A DNA stretch of 43,531 bases from positions 1 through 43,531 of the forward strand of contig CAKOMI010000005.1 in assembly GCA_934096605.1 (NCBI GenBank). The letters are read 5' to 3'. This DNA comes from an uncultured Bacilli bacterium. GTDB taxonomy: Bacteria > Bacillota_I > Bacilli_A > RF39 > UBA660. Below the pieces are notes generated by a model. That model had not been told where the DNA came from. It searched no databases and worked only from the letters and a program-made list of their open reading frames with translations. The number at the start of each line of letters is the position of its first letter. The first letter of the stretch is position 1. This document shows, one piece after another, positions 1 to 8,187 of this stretch. The position numbers were made by a program, and so were the translations under genes.

Positions 1-3
1 ATT

Positions 4-50
4 TAAAAAGCTCCTTAAAGCCTTATAAATAAAGGCCTAGGGAGCTTTTA
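4..50 (-). terminator. Rho-independent terminator of the rnfC-rnfD-like pair
   Basis: Arms AAAAGCTCC and GGAGCTTTT enclose a second pairing of AAAGCC with GGCCT. On the minus strand the stem is followed by CTTTTT. It lies just beyond the stop of the RnfD-like gene. The plus-strand side also has a short T run, so it may work in both directions. Confidence 0.8.
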
Positions 51-112
51 GTCTCTAAAAAGTGTTTAAGTTGAGATTATATATTATGTTGTCAAGGAAA
101 AAAATTGATTTT

Positions 113-1003
113 TTAATTTTTTTTATGCAATTTTATTTTTTCATAATAAAGTACTACACTCCATATTATTTGAAAACTTAATATTACTAAGTAGACCATA
201 TCATTTAAAGAGAAAAAATTCACTAATAAAAAGCTAAATATGCCGATTAAGAAAGCATATATTTTTGCAACTGTAGGTACAGCTGGGGACTTACCTGGTT
301 CAGGCAATAAAAACACACTAGCAAATACAATGTCACTATTTAGTAAATTTGTGATAATGATATTATGAGTTGTTAAGGCATCACTAAGAATAGTTAAGAG
401 AAAAAATGGCATTAACATATAAAACACTAAGCTTTTTTTATAATAGAAGTCATTTTGCATAATTAAAAATAAAATTATTATTAAAAATATGTTGGTTGTT
501 CCAAGGCCCCCGACACTACTACCAAATAAAGTAGCAACAATACCATAGAAATAAGGATTGCTATTTTCGATTATGTTTTCATAATTAAGACCTAAAAAAG
601 CGTTACAAATCATAATAAAAACCTTATACAAGCATATTAAAGATATCGTATTTATTTTTTGTTTAAAGAAATATTTAACTAGAAAATAAATAAGTAAGGT
701 AACTAAATAAAGGCTTAGAGGAAATCTTACAGGCAATAATATAGCTAAAACTAAAGATTCAATTATATCTTCACTTTTTAAAGATTTTTTTTGAATTATT
801 TTGATATATATTACTTGGATAATAATGCTTATAATTGGATAAAGGACAATTTTTAATACGTCATGAGCACCTAATAAATTAGTTTGATAATATTTGAACC
901 CATTTTTATAAATACCAAAAGTAAGCATTAAGAAAAGAATTAATAGTACTCCTTTTTTAGTTTTACTAGAGTCATTTTCATAATTTATAAATGTCTTATT
1001 CAT
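113..1003 (-). CDS. RnfD/NqrB-like integral membrane protein (divergent)
   Basis: A 296-residue protein that is nearly all hydrophobic, with about nine membrane segments. It resembles RnfD, the membrane subunit of the ferredoxin:NAD+ oxidoreductase Rnf complex. Residues 161-170 (GSSVGGLGTT) sit where RnfD carries its GSIGE-S segment, and LPEPGKSP (233-240) sits where RnfD has its ATDP-x-SP segment. The usual S/T-G-A-T flavinylation motif, which covalently holds FMN, is not visible upstream of residue 161. The gene overlaps the end of the RnfC-like gene by 8 bases and its AGGAGG ribosome site lies inside that gene, so the two are co-translated. RnfA, B, E and G are not nearby. The family assignment is fairly firm; electron-transfer function is doubtful because of the missing flavin site. 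Confidence 0.68.
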   Translation of the reverse strand: MNKTFINYENDSSKTKKGVLLILFLMLTFGIYKNGFKYYQTNLLGAHDVLKIVLYPIISIIIQVIYIKIIQKKSLKSEDIIESLVLAILLPVRFPLSLYLVTLLIYFLVKYFFKQKINTISLICLYKVFIMICNAFLGLNYENIIENSNPYFYGIVATLFGSSVGGLGTTNIFLIIILFLIMQNDFYYKKSLVFYMLMPFFLLTILSDALTTHNIIITNLLNSDIVFASVFLLPEPGKSPAVPTVAKIYAFLIGIFSFLLVNFFSLNDMVYLVILSFQIIWSVVLYYEKIKLHKKN

Positions 1004-2135
1004 TATTTCCTCCTATGTAGTCGTATAGTTTGATGTGACTTGGACAAATGTAAGTACATAGACCACATTCATTACAGTTTTTAATATGTTGTTTGGTCTT
1101 TTTTAAATAGCAATAATAGGGATTACAGTTATTTGGACAGACCTCTATACATTTACCGCATCTAATACATTCTAAAGATTTAGGAATTTGTTTAGACATA
1201 AAATAGGCGGCAACAATGTGTTCATCTATTATAACTTCTTCTAAACTTGCTTCCCTACCCTTTAACAAACCATTTAATATTAAAGTATAATCTTCACTTT
1301 TTAAGGTGATATTTTCTTTGATAATCTCTTTTAGAGGTGTACCAATTTTTGTTTCAATAACAAGAGGATTTTCAACTATATCACCAGTTATAGTAATGAA
1401 TGTGGTATCTTTTTTTCTTTCTTTAATTATTTCAATATATAATTCATATATTTCTTCAGTTGTTAAAATTTTCTTAGAGCCAGAAAGAGAAAGATATTTT
1501 TGAAAAACATTATTGTAACTTAATGGATAAACGTCTGCGATTATTTTTAAGTAAATACCATCATATATATCAATAACGTCACTTATTTTTTCAATACTTT
1601 CCCGATCAGTTTCTTTTAGGCAAAAGAAAACTTTTTTAATTTTAAAGGCATCTTTTAAAATATCAACCATTTGCATGATCTCTTGAGCAAAATTAGTATG
1701 AATCATCATTTTGTTAGCTATATATGGTTCATCATCTATGCCATTTATTAATAAATAGTCGATATTTTTTAATTCTTCATAATTAATTAAAGAACATTCT
1801 TTAATACGATTAAGAAAATCAGTTCTTATTTTAATAGTTGTGAATTCTTTTAAGCCTTTATAAGTGGCATTTTCTTTAAAATCATTTTTAATTACTAGGT
1901 AAAAACCATCTTTATTATTAGGAATTATTTTATCGATTGTACCACTTATAGGACTATAAAAAGACTCATTGTTATCAACATATATAATGTCACCTTTTAA
2001 GACATTTCTCTTTTTTACTTGCATTTGGGCATTTTTACTAATTTGCAAATACACTTTAGTAGGCATAAGATATTTTAGATATTTACTTTGGACTTTTATT
2101 TTAGGATCTTTTTGAATTGTTATATTTTTTTTCAT
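996..2135 (-). CDS. RnfC-like iron-sulfur protein (divergent)
   Basis: A 379-residue protein. RnfC is the peripheral NADH-facing subunit of Rnf complexes. Residues 24-72 resemble the RnfC N-terminal barrel-sandwich domain. INGIDDEPYIANK (130-142) matches the family segment VNG-x-ECEPY. The C-terminal part has two intact 4Fe-4S cysteine sets: C323-C326-C329-C333 and C354-C357-C360-C364. The GxGGAGFP loop, which in RnfC binds FMN/NADH and should lie just before residue 125, is absent and replaced by an ordinary polar stretch. The protein may therefore still pass electrons through Fe-S clusters without accepting them from NADH. It is the first gene of a two-gene operon with the RnfD-like gene. 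AAAGGA lies about 12 bases before the ATG. Confidence 0.72.
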   Translation of the reverse strand: MKKNITIQKDPKIKVQSKYLKYLMPTKVYLQISKNAQMQVKKRNVLKGDIIYVDNNESFYSPISGTIDKIIPNNKDGFYLVIKNDFKENATYKGLKEFTTIKIRTDFLNRIKECSLINYEELKNIDYLLINGIDDEPYIANKMMIHTNFAQEIMQMVDILKDAFKIKKVFFCLKETDRESIEKISDVIDIYDGIYLKIIADVYPLSYNNVFQKYLSLSGSKKILTTEEIYELYIEIIKERKKDTTFITITGDIVENPLVIETKIGTPLKEIIKENITLKSEDYTLILNGLLKGREASLEEVIIDEHIVAAYFMSKQIPKSLECIRCGKCIEVCPNNCNPYYCYLKKTKQHIKNCNECGLCTYICPSHIKLYDYIGGNNE

Positions 2136-2158
2136 AGACTATGTATCCTTTCTAAAAT

Positions 2159-2187
2159 ATTATATCAAAAAATAACTACTTTGAAAA
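2159..2187 (-). promoter_or_regulatory. Candidate promoter of the rnfC-like gene
   Basis: Minus-strand TATAAT at 2159-2164 is preceded at 17 bases by TTTTCA at 2182-2187. The -10 is perfect and the -35 matches four of six bases. It lies between the SDR stop and the rnfC-like start. Confidence 0.45.
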
Positions 2188-2214
2188 ATGAATTATTAAA
2201 AAAGAGAGATACAA

Positions 2215-2949
2215 CTATGCAGCTGTAAATCCCCCATCACAAGTTAAAATAGAACCAGTTATAAATGAAGATTCATTACTTAGTAAAAAGCATATAGCTT
2301 CAGCAATCTCTGTATCACGTCCTAATCTACCAATTGGCAAGCTACTTGCCATTGCTTCTTTCATTTCTTTAGGAGCTAAAGCGAGAATTGGCGTATCGAC
2401 ATAGCCAGGCGCTACAGCATTAACACGAATATTATCTTTAGCATACATTAATGAGGTTGTTCTAGTCATTTGAACTATTGCTCCTTTACTAGCTGAATAT
2501 GCATAAGACGTAGGACTACCAACTAAGCCATACATACTAGTAGTATTAACTATGGCTCCACCACCAGTTTTTAGCATGCTTTTAATGGCATATTTATCGC
2601 ATAAGTAAATACCAGTTTGGTTAATGCCGATGACATTTTGCCATTCTTCCATAGACACATCATCAAGTTTGTTGGGTGAGCCACCTACTCCGGCATTAGC
2701 TACCATATAATCAAGATGGCCAAAAGTATTGACCGCCTTATTAACTAAATTAATAACGTCACTTTCTTTGGAAACGTCAGTATAAACACCGATAGCATTT
2801 TCTCCTAGGCTTTTGATAACGTTATCTAAATCCTTAGAAACATCGCCTATAACTACTTTAGCCCCTTCAGCTAATAATTTTTTTGCAGTAGCAAGCCCAA
2901 TACCACTTGCCCCACCAGTTACAATAGCAACTTTATCTTTAAATTGCAT
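2215..2949 (-). CDS. SDR-family NAD(P)-dependent oxidoreductase
   Basis: A 244-residue classical short-chain dehydrogenase/reductase of normal length. It shows the cofactor loop TGGASGIG (11-18), NAG (85-87), the active-site set N110, S138, Y151 and K155 in YSASK, and the usual C-terminal GG-F ending. The family reduces or oxidises small alcohols and ketones in the cytoplasm; FabG and glucose 1-dehydrogenase are relatives. Asp37 after the second strand suggests NAD(H) preference, by inference. An AGGTGATAATTA site precedes the ATG. The gene starts 41 bases after the upstream Mbeg1-like gene, so it may be read through from it. The substrate cannot be told from the sequence. Confidence 0.9.
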   Translation of the reverse strand: MQFKDKVAIVTGGASGIGLATAKKLLAEGAKVVIGDVSKDLDNVIKSLGENAIGVYTDVSKESDVINLVNKAVNTFGHLDYMVANAGVGGSPNKLDDVSMEEWQNVIGINQTGIYLCDKYAIKSMLKTGGGAIVNTTSMYGLVGSPTSYAYSASKGAIVQMTRTTSLMYAKDNIRVNAVAPGYVDTPILALAPKEMKEAMASSLPIGRLGRDTEIAEAICFLLSNESSFITGSILTCDGGFTAA

Positions 2950-2990
2950 TAATTATCACCTATCCTTCTCTTAATATATTACCACATTTA

Positions 2991-4028
2991 TTAGGCATCT
3001 TGATTATTTTTTGAAATACTTAACACTGTTTCTAACGCCTTAATTAAATATTTATAAACATCAGTGTCAATACTAGGCATATTTTTAATAGTTTCTTTTA
3101 ACTTAATAATATCAAACTGAATTGGAAGAGTAACATTATCACATAGTTTTGCGCTTATCTCTTCTATAGTATTTTTAAGAGTTTCCCTATCAAGTGTATC
3201 TAAGTTTAATGTAGTATTTTCATGAAGTTGCTTACTTAGCAAAGATAAATTTCCAGGTATAAAAAATTCGCCAAATATTTGCCAAGAATCAGGATAATGT
3301 TCATTAAATGCCAAATTAGAACTTTTAACTACTTGATATTCATCATTATAAAGACACACACCCACAACTGATCCAGTTGGAACAATATTAACTAGTTTAG
3401 TTTTTAATATCTCATAATTTTGACTATTATATATTTCTTTTAGGACCCCAGGACCATCAAAATTATATATTTTATTAATTTTAACAAGTTTATTTTTCTT
3501 AAGTAATAAGCTACTCATAAGAGCTAAATGTCCCCCTTTACTATGACCAGTAACAAATATTTTTTCTTTTTTCATAGTAATATGCTTTTCTAAGTAACTA
3601 TGAGCTAAAGTATCAGTATAAGTTTTATCCATATAAGACATACGAATATTTTCTAGCCAACTAATAAATGTCCCATCTGAGCCTTTAAAAACAATGGTTT
3701 TAATATTACTAATACTTACACACATTGCCCCAAACTGCGTTTTATCATTTCTAATATTAGTAAAATCACTAATAAACATGTCTTTATATCTTTTAGAGTT
3801 ATTAATAAGTTTTAAAATTTTAATAGCAAGCGGACTCATTACCCCAGGCATATCAATTCCAGAAAAACTATCAGCGTAACTTGCAAGTTCACCAAGACTT
3901 TTTGCGTCCTTAAAAGAAGAAATTGGCAAATAAGCTAAAATAGATAATACAAGGTTATCCATCATATTCCAATTAATTTCTGTTATAGTTTTTTCTTGAT
4001 AAAAATTTAAATAATCATAAATATTCAT
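2991..4028 (-). CDS. Mbeg1-like (DUF2974) alpha/beta-hydrolase
   Basis: About 345 residues of the Mbeg1/DUF2974 family, predicted lipase- or esterase-like cytoplasmic hydrolases common in Firmicutes. The nucleophile elbow GHSKGGH is plain, and the N-terminal NIYDYLNFY segment is characteristic of the family. I chose the second in-frame ATG at 4028. AAGGTG lies six bases before it, while the upstream ATG at 4043 falls at about the predicted transcription start and has no ribosome site. A good extended -10 lies immediately upstream. The substrate is unknown; family members are often annotated only as putative lipases. Confidence 0.82.
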   Translation of the reverse strand: MNIYDYLNFYQEKTITEINWNMMDNLVLSILAYLPISSFKDAKSLGELASYADSFSGIDMPGVMSPLAIKILKLINNSKRYKDMFISDFTNIRNDKTQFGAMCVSISNIKTIVFKGSDGTFISWLENIRMSYMDKTYTDTLAHSYLEKHITMKKEKIFVTGHSKGGHLALMSSLLLKKNKLVKINKIYNFDGPGVLKEIYNSQNYEILKTKLVNIVPTGSVVGVCLYNDEYQVVKSSNLAFNEHYPDSWQIFGEFFIPGNLSLLSKQLHENTTLNLDTLDRETLKNTIEEISAKLCDNVTLPIQFDIIKLKETIKNMPSIDTDVYKYLIKALETVLSISKNNQDA

Positions 4029-4047
4029 AATATGCACCTTCATATTT

Positions 4048-4056
4048 ATTGTAGCA
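4048..4056 (-). promoter_or_regulatory. Extended -10 promoter of the Mbeg1-like gene
   Basis: Reads TGCTACAAT on the minus strand, an extended -10 (TGnTAnAAT) without a convincing -35. Its predicted start point is close to the first ATG of the downstream frame, which supports use of the second ATG at 4028. Confidence 0.5.
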
Positions 4057-4076
4057 TAGAAATTTTATAACATTTT

Positions 4077-4101
4077 AAAAAAGTGCCTTATTTGACACTT
4101 T
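4077..4101 (-). terminator. Terminator overlapping the stop of the PrsW-like gene
   Basis: AAAGTG and CACTTT arms with a ten-base loop, followed by TTTTT on the minus strand. The last codons and the TAA of the PrsW-like gene (4088-4090) form the 5' arm and loop. Confidence 0.72.
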
Positions 4102-5248
4102 CTAATTTTTTGGCTTCATCAATTTGTTTTAAACCAAGATTAATAAAGTAGATAATAACTAACCATGCAGCAATTGTAAGACCGATATGAAAAATGTACA
4201 TAGGACTATTTATTGGACAATCCCATAGCCAGTGCAAAACTAAAGGAATTGCACAAATTAATAAAAGCTTTTTATCATTTAAGTGTTTTTTAGAAAGTGG
4301 TGCAAAACCTTTAACAAACATTAAGGCTCCTCCTTCAATTGTAGCCCAAGCAACATGCATACCAGGGGCTAAAAAACCACGTAATTTAATAATTTCTAGC
4401 ATTGCACTAACACCACTTTGCATACCATATCGTAAAATGTATCCTGAGGTTTCAATGGCTCCGAATCCAGCACCAACCGCAGCACCAATTAATAGACCAT
4501 TTAAAATATATTTGCATTTCTTATTTTTAAAGCAAAAGAACGCAATCATAATAATTTTACCAATTTCCTCTATTAGACTAACAAAGAAAGCACCTTCAAC
4601 ATTTAAAACAGCGGTCTTAGCAGCAAAATAATCAATAGAATAATAAAGAATTGAAATAAATAAAGAGCCAGCACCACCAATTATAAAATATTTTAAAACT
4701 TTATAAAAAGGAATATTGCGAAATAAGTTAATTTCAAAAAAGAAAACTAAAACAGTTACAGGAATAGCAAAAGCCGCCAGCATAATTAAAGCAGGAAGAA
4801 AGTTAGCGTTGCCATAATCAATATAGCCTATATAAGTAGGGATATATGCGATTAGAAAGAAAACTAGAATTTTGAAATACACCCAGGCACTGGCATTATT
4901 AGGATTGATATCTTTTATATTGGGTGTGGTTTTATCACTCCCACAGACAAAAACGTTATCTAGATCACTTTCGGTATGATTTGCAAAAGTATTTTTAAAC
5001 AAATCTTTAAAAGCAACATATTTTTTAGATCTAGCACCTGTTAATTTATCTAAGTTTTTGGTAATAACATTATCGATATTATTTTCTTTTAATGGATAAC
5101 CACAGTTCTTACAATAATCACTTTTAAAGTCAACTTTTTTACCGCATTCTGGGCAAAACTTTTTTTCTAACGAGATACCACAATGTGGACAAACACTCGC
5201 TGTTGACGATATTTCTTTTTGACATTCACTACATTTTATTAAAGCCAT
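4088..5248 (-). CDS. Zinc-ribbon PrsW-family intramembrane protease
   Basis: A 386-residue protein with two N-terminal zinc ribbons (C6/C9/C20/C23 and C32/C35/C46/C49), a linker, then about eight membrane segments. The membrane part has all PrsW-clan glutamic protease motifs: E227-E228-x2-K231, F262-x3-E266, H298 and H339-x3-D343. In Bacillus subtilis, PrsW makes the first cut in anti-sigma factor RsiW. Here the cytosolic ribbon fusion suggests a different or extra recognition part. The gene begins two bases after the stop of the zinc-ribbon gene upstream, and both proteins start with nearly the same peptide (MALIKC-EC), so they are probably functional partners. Substrate unknown. Confidence 0.87.
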   Translation of the reverse strand: MALIKCSECQKEISSTASVCPHCGISLEKKFCPECGKKVDFKSDYCKNCGYPLKENNIDNVITKNLDKLTGARSKKYVAFKDLFKNTFANHTESDLDNVFVCGSDKTTPNIKDINPNNASAWVYFKILVFFLIAYIPTYIGYIDYGNANFLPALIMLAAFAIPVTVLVFFFEINLFRNIPFYKVLKYFIIGGAGSLFISILYYSIDYFAAKTAVLNVEGAFFVSLIEEIGKIIMIAFFCFKNKKCKYILNGLLIGAAVGAGFGAIETSGYILRYGMQSGVSAMLEIIKLRGFLAPGMHVAWATIEGGALMFVKGFAPLSKKHLNDKKLLLICAIPLVLHWLWDCPINSPMYIFHIGLTIAAWLVIIYFINLGLKQIDEAKKLESVK

Positions 5249-5250
5249 TG

Positions 5251-5976
5251 TTATTTACTCCCTTCACTAATTGAACTAATTACAGTCGCAGCAGCATTGT
5301 TAATTGCCGTCGTATTTACATTTTCTTCTTTAGTACCAATCATATAAACCACATTATTAATAAGAGTCGCGTATCGATTATCAACTACTTTATGCCCACT
5401 TGATGTATAAGTATATTGAATACCATAAGTATAATGATCACCAACGTAATTAGATAATAAACTAATTGTTATTAAAACGTCAGGATAACTTTTTTTAAGA
5501 CTACTAGTAAAGTCATTTAAGAATGTAACACAGTTGTTATAACTAGTATATTTAGCAACCATTATATAAGGAATATATGCGCCATCACTATCTATTTTTT
5601 CGGCCACGTAAATTAACCCATCACTACCCTTATAAGTTTGGTAACCACTTGGTACTTGAAACGAAATATTTTGATCTTTATATATACCGCCACTCGTCGT
5701 AGTTGTATCATTATTATTTTTCGGAGTACTTACGTTTTCTTGGTAATCAGTAGTATTTGTTTGTTCTTTACTTAAGTCTTTTTTAAAGAACTCACTATAT
5801 ATTAAAAATCCCCCTACTACTAAAATGAGAATTAGTAAATAATACTTACTATTAACACTTCTAGAAACAACATTAAAATTTTCTTTACTGCTTTTAATTT
5901 TATACCCACAATGTGGACATGCTAAAGCCTCATCGCTTAAATCTTTCTTACACTCTGGACATTTTATCAAAGCCAT
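5251..5976 (-). CDS. Zinc-ribbon, single-pass membrane protein with extracytoplasmic domain
   Basis: About 241 residues. A zinc ribbon near residues 6-23 (CPEC and CPHCG) is followed by one membrane helix (about 47-63), a low-complexity Asn/Thr linker, and an outer domain of about 140 residues with no motif I recognise. I chose the ATG at 5976, not the GTG at 5985, because AGGTGG lies five bases before it and the peptide then aligns with the PrsW-like neighbour. It is translationally linked to that protease. It could be the protease substrate or a membrane sensor; this is inference from gene order. Confidence 0.72.
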   Translation of the reverse strand: MALIKCPECKKDLSDEALACPHCGYKIKSSKENFNVVSRSVNSKYYLLILILVVGGFLIYSEFFKKDLSKEQTNTTDYQENVSTPKNNNDTTTTSGGIYKDQNISFQVPSGYQTYKGSDGLIYVAEKIDSDGAYIPYIMVAKYTSYNNCVTFLNDFTSSLKKSYPDVLITISLLSNYVGDHYTYGIQYTYTSSGHKVVDNRYATLINNVVYMIGTKEENVNTTAINNAAATVISSISEGSK

Positions 5977-6061
5977 ATAAACCACCTACCTAAGAAAAGT
6001 ATACAATAAAATTGTAATAAAAAAGTGGAATTGCCATAAGAGTCAATGACAAAAACAGAAA

Positions 6062-6090
6062 TTGCATAAAAATTATGAAAATGTTATATT
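6062..6090 (+). promoter_or_regulatory. Promoter of the XRE-family regulator
   Basis: TTGCAT (6062-6067), 17 bases, then TATATT (6085-6090); AGGAG at 6102-6106 precedes the ATG at 6116. The shared core AATTGC-ATAA occurs twice upstream (near 6030 and 6061) and could be an operator for the regulator itself. Confidence 0.6.
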
Positions 6091-6115
6091 ATAATCAACT
6101 TAGGAGTGATTTTTA

Positions 6116-7807
6116 ATGAGTTTACAAGAATTATTTAGTTATTATTTGGAAAAATACGATATCAGTCAAAAAGATTTAGCCAAAGAGACTGGCTTTAGTC
6201 CCTCGCTTATTAGTCGCTTTAAGTCAGGACTTAGATGCCCTTCCCTTGCCCAGATAAAAATTATTGGAGAAGCCCTAGCAAAGTTAACTAATAATGAAAT
6301 CACAAAAGAGGAATTAGTAAAACAATTTATAGAACTTGATAATCAGTCTGAAAATGATTTTGAAATAATTAGAAATAATCTTTTTTTAGTAATGGATACT
6401 CTTTCTTTAAATTTAAAGGAACTTGCTAATTACTTGAATTATGATGCTTCTTATTTATCAAAAATCAAAAGTAAAACAAGAACGCCCGTAAATAAAGATG
6501 ATTTCACGAAAAAAGTTACACAGTATTTATTCAAAAAGATAAACACAAATGAAAATAAAAAAATAATAGAACCATTAATACCAAACCTGGAAACTCCTGA
6601 TAATATATTTAACTTTCTAGTTTCTTATAAAACAGATGATAATGAAAGTATTAAACATTTTTTGGAAAAATTAGATACATTTTCATTAAATGATTATATT
6701 AAAGCCATTCATTTTGATGAACTTAAAGTGCCAAGTGTACCATTTTATTTAGTTAAAGAAAAATCTTATTACGGCTTAGAAGAAATGAAAAAAGGAGAAC
6801 TTGATTTTTTTAAAAGTGTTGTCTTAAATAAGAAAAATAAAGAACTTTTTATGTATAGTGAGCTGCCAATGGAAGATATGGCTTCGGATATAGAATTTGG
6901 CAAAGCCTGGATGTTTGCTATTGCTTGTTGTTTAAAAAAAGGTATGCATTTAAATATAATTCATAATCTTGATCGTCCCTTCAAAGAACTTTTACTAGGT
7001 CTTGAAAGTTGGATTCCCATGTATATGACAGGCCAAATATCGCCTTATTATTTTAAGAATTCTTCTAAGAAAATAATCACTAACTTATTGTATACAACTG
7101 ATAATACAATTTTAAGTGGTAGTTCTGTTTTAGGTGATCACAAAAATGGCAAATATTTCCTTACTAGTGCTAAAGATGATGTTAAGTATTTTTTAAACAG
7201 AAAAGACTATCTTTTAAATAAGGCTAACCCCTTAATGAATATTTATCGTGTCAACTTAAAAAAAGAATTCCATTTATTCTTGGAAAAAATGCTTAATAGC
7301 AATTTTAATTACCGAAGAATATTGAATTCTCTTCCTTTGTATACATTAAATATTGATGATTTTGATGATATTTTGAATGATAATAATATTGATAGTGAAA
7401 GCAGGAGTATGTTAAAAGTAGAGTTTTTAAGAGAAAAGGAAAATGTCTTAAAATTTTTAAAGAATAATAATATTACCGAAGAAATACCTTATATTGATCA
7501 AGATAATTTTGAACTTATAAAACCCCATCTTGCTTTATCGCATGCCTTTTATGGCAAGAAAATATTTTATAGTTATGAGAAATATTGTAAACACTATAAA
7601 AATACTTTAGAAATGGCAAGTAAAAACAGTAATCTTCGTATTACTATCCGAAAAACTAATAAAACTTTTAAGAACTTAGAAGTCCTAATTTGTAAAGGAC
7701 ATTTTGCAATGATTAGCAAAGAAGACTACCCTACTATTCATTTTGTTATAAAACATCCTAAATTAATTTGGGCAATTGATAATTTTATTCCACCGGTTGT
7801 GGAATAA
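6116..7807 (+). CDS. Large XRE-family HTH protein with two HTH domains
   Basis: A 563-residue protein with two Cro/C1-type helix-turn-helix domains, at about 5-60 (with SQKDLAKETGFSPSLISRFK) and about 80-125 (NLKELANYLNYDASYLSKIK). They are followed by about 430 residues without a motif I can name. The C-terminal part contains a conserved-looking block around 290-310 (HNLDRPFKELLLGLESW) that I associate with a family of long regulators in gut Firmicutes; the function of that part is unknown. It is transcribed divergently from the zinc-ribbon/PrsW-like pair, 130 bases away, so it may control it. It ends five bases from the convergent dgkA stop. Confidence 0.78.
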   Translation: MSLQELFSYYLEKYDISQKDLAKETGFSPSLISRFKSGLRCPSLAQIKIIGEALAKLTNNEITKEELVKQFIELDNQSENDFEIIRNNLFLVMDTLSLNLKELANYLNYDASYLSKIKSKTRTPVNKDDFTKKVTQYLFKKINTNENKKIIEPLIPNLETPDNIFNFLVSYKTDDNESIKHFLEKLDTFSLNDYIKAIHFDELKVPSVPFYLVKEKSYYGLEEMKKGELDFFKSVVLNKKNKELFMYSELPMEDMASDIEFGKAWMFAIACCLKKGMHLNIIHNLDRPFKELLLGLESWIPMYMTGQISPYYFKNSSKKIITNLLYTTDNTILSGSSVLGDHKNGKYFLTSAKDDVKYFLNRKDYLLNKANPLMNIYRVNLKKEFHLFLEKMLNSNFNYRRILNSLPLYTLNIDDFDDILNDNNIDSESRSMLKVEFLREKENVLKFLKNNNITEEIPYIDQDNFELIKPHLALSHAFYGKKIFYSYEKYCKHYKNTLEMASKNSNLRITIRKTNKTFKNLEVLICKGHFAMISKEDYPTIHFVIKHPKLIWAIDNFIPPVVE

Positions 7808-7812
7808 TTTTT

Positions 7813-8187
7813 TTAATAATGTAAAATATTTATTATTTTAGGAATAAAGATAATTAGGCCTACTAAAAAAGCACCTATTGCCATTACTAGGACGCTACCA
7901 GCTGCGATATCTTTGGCTTTTTTAGCTAAAGGATTAATATTAGGACTTACTAAATCAACAATTGTCTCTAAAGCCGTATTAAGCATTTCACTACTAATAA
8001 CAATAACAATAGAGAAAATACACGCTACCCATTCTAAAGGATCTAACCCTAGAATAAAACCCAAAGCCGTAACAATTAAAGTTGCTAAAACATGGATCTT
8101 CATATTTCTTTCTGATTTTATAGCACTTTTAATACCCATACAAGCATATTTAAAACTATTAATTAAACTTTTATTTTTCAAATTCAT
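7813..8187 (-). CDS. dgkA: Diacylglycerol/undecaprenol kinase, DgkA family
   Basis: A 124-residue three-helix membrane kinase of typical Gram-positive length. It has the family signature SEMLNTALETIVDL (66-79, with E67, N70 and E74) and KDIAAGSVL (92-100). Gram-positive members mainly phosphorylate undecaprenol for envelope carrier-lipid recycling. The ATG at 8187 is preceded by AGGTG. The first 17 bases overlap the end of the PAP2 gene, so both are translated from one message. A kinase and a phosphatase acting on lipid carriers in one operon is a sensible pairing. Confidence 0.93.
   Translation of the reverse strand: MNLKNKSLINSFKYACMGIKSAIKSERNMKIHVLATLIVTALGFILGLDPLEWVACIFSIVIVISSEMLNTALETIVDLVSPNINPLAKKAKDIAAGSVLVMAIGAFLVGLIIFIPKIINILHY

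Noticed and set aside
1306..1503. Plus-strand open frame inside the rnfC-like gene
   Set aside because: It lies antisense to a well-supported gene with intact Fe-S motifs and has no ribosome site; it is a shadow of low-GC coding bias.
113..2135. A complete Rnf or NQR complex
   Set aside because: Only C and D homologues are present, the pair is closed by a terminator at 4-50, and other subunits are absent from the window.
4194..4631. Plus-strand open frame of 145 codons inside the PrsW-like gene
   Set aside because: Antisense to the membrane domain with all protease motifs; no ribosome site or recognisable protein.
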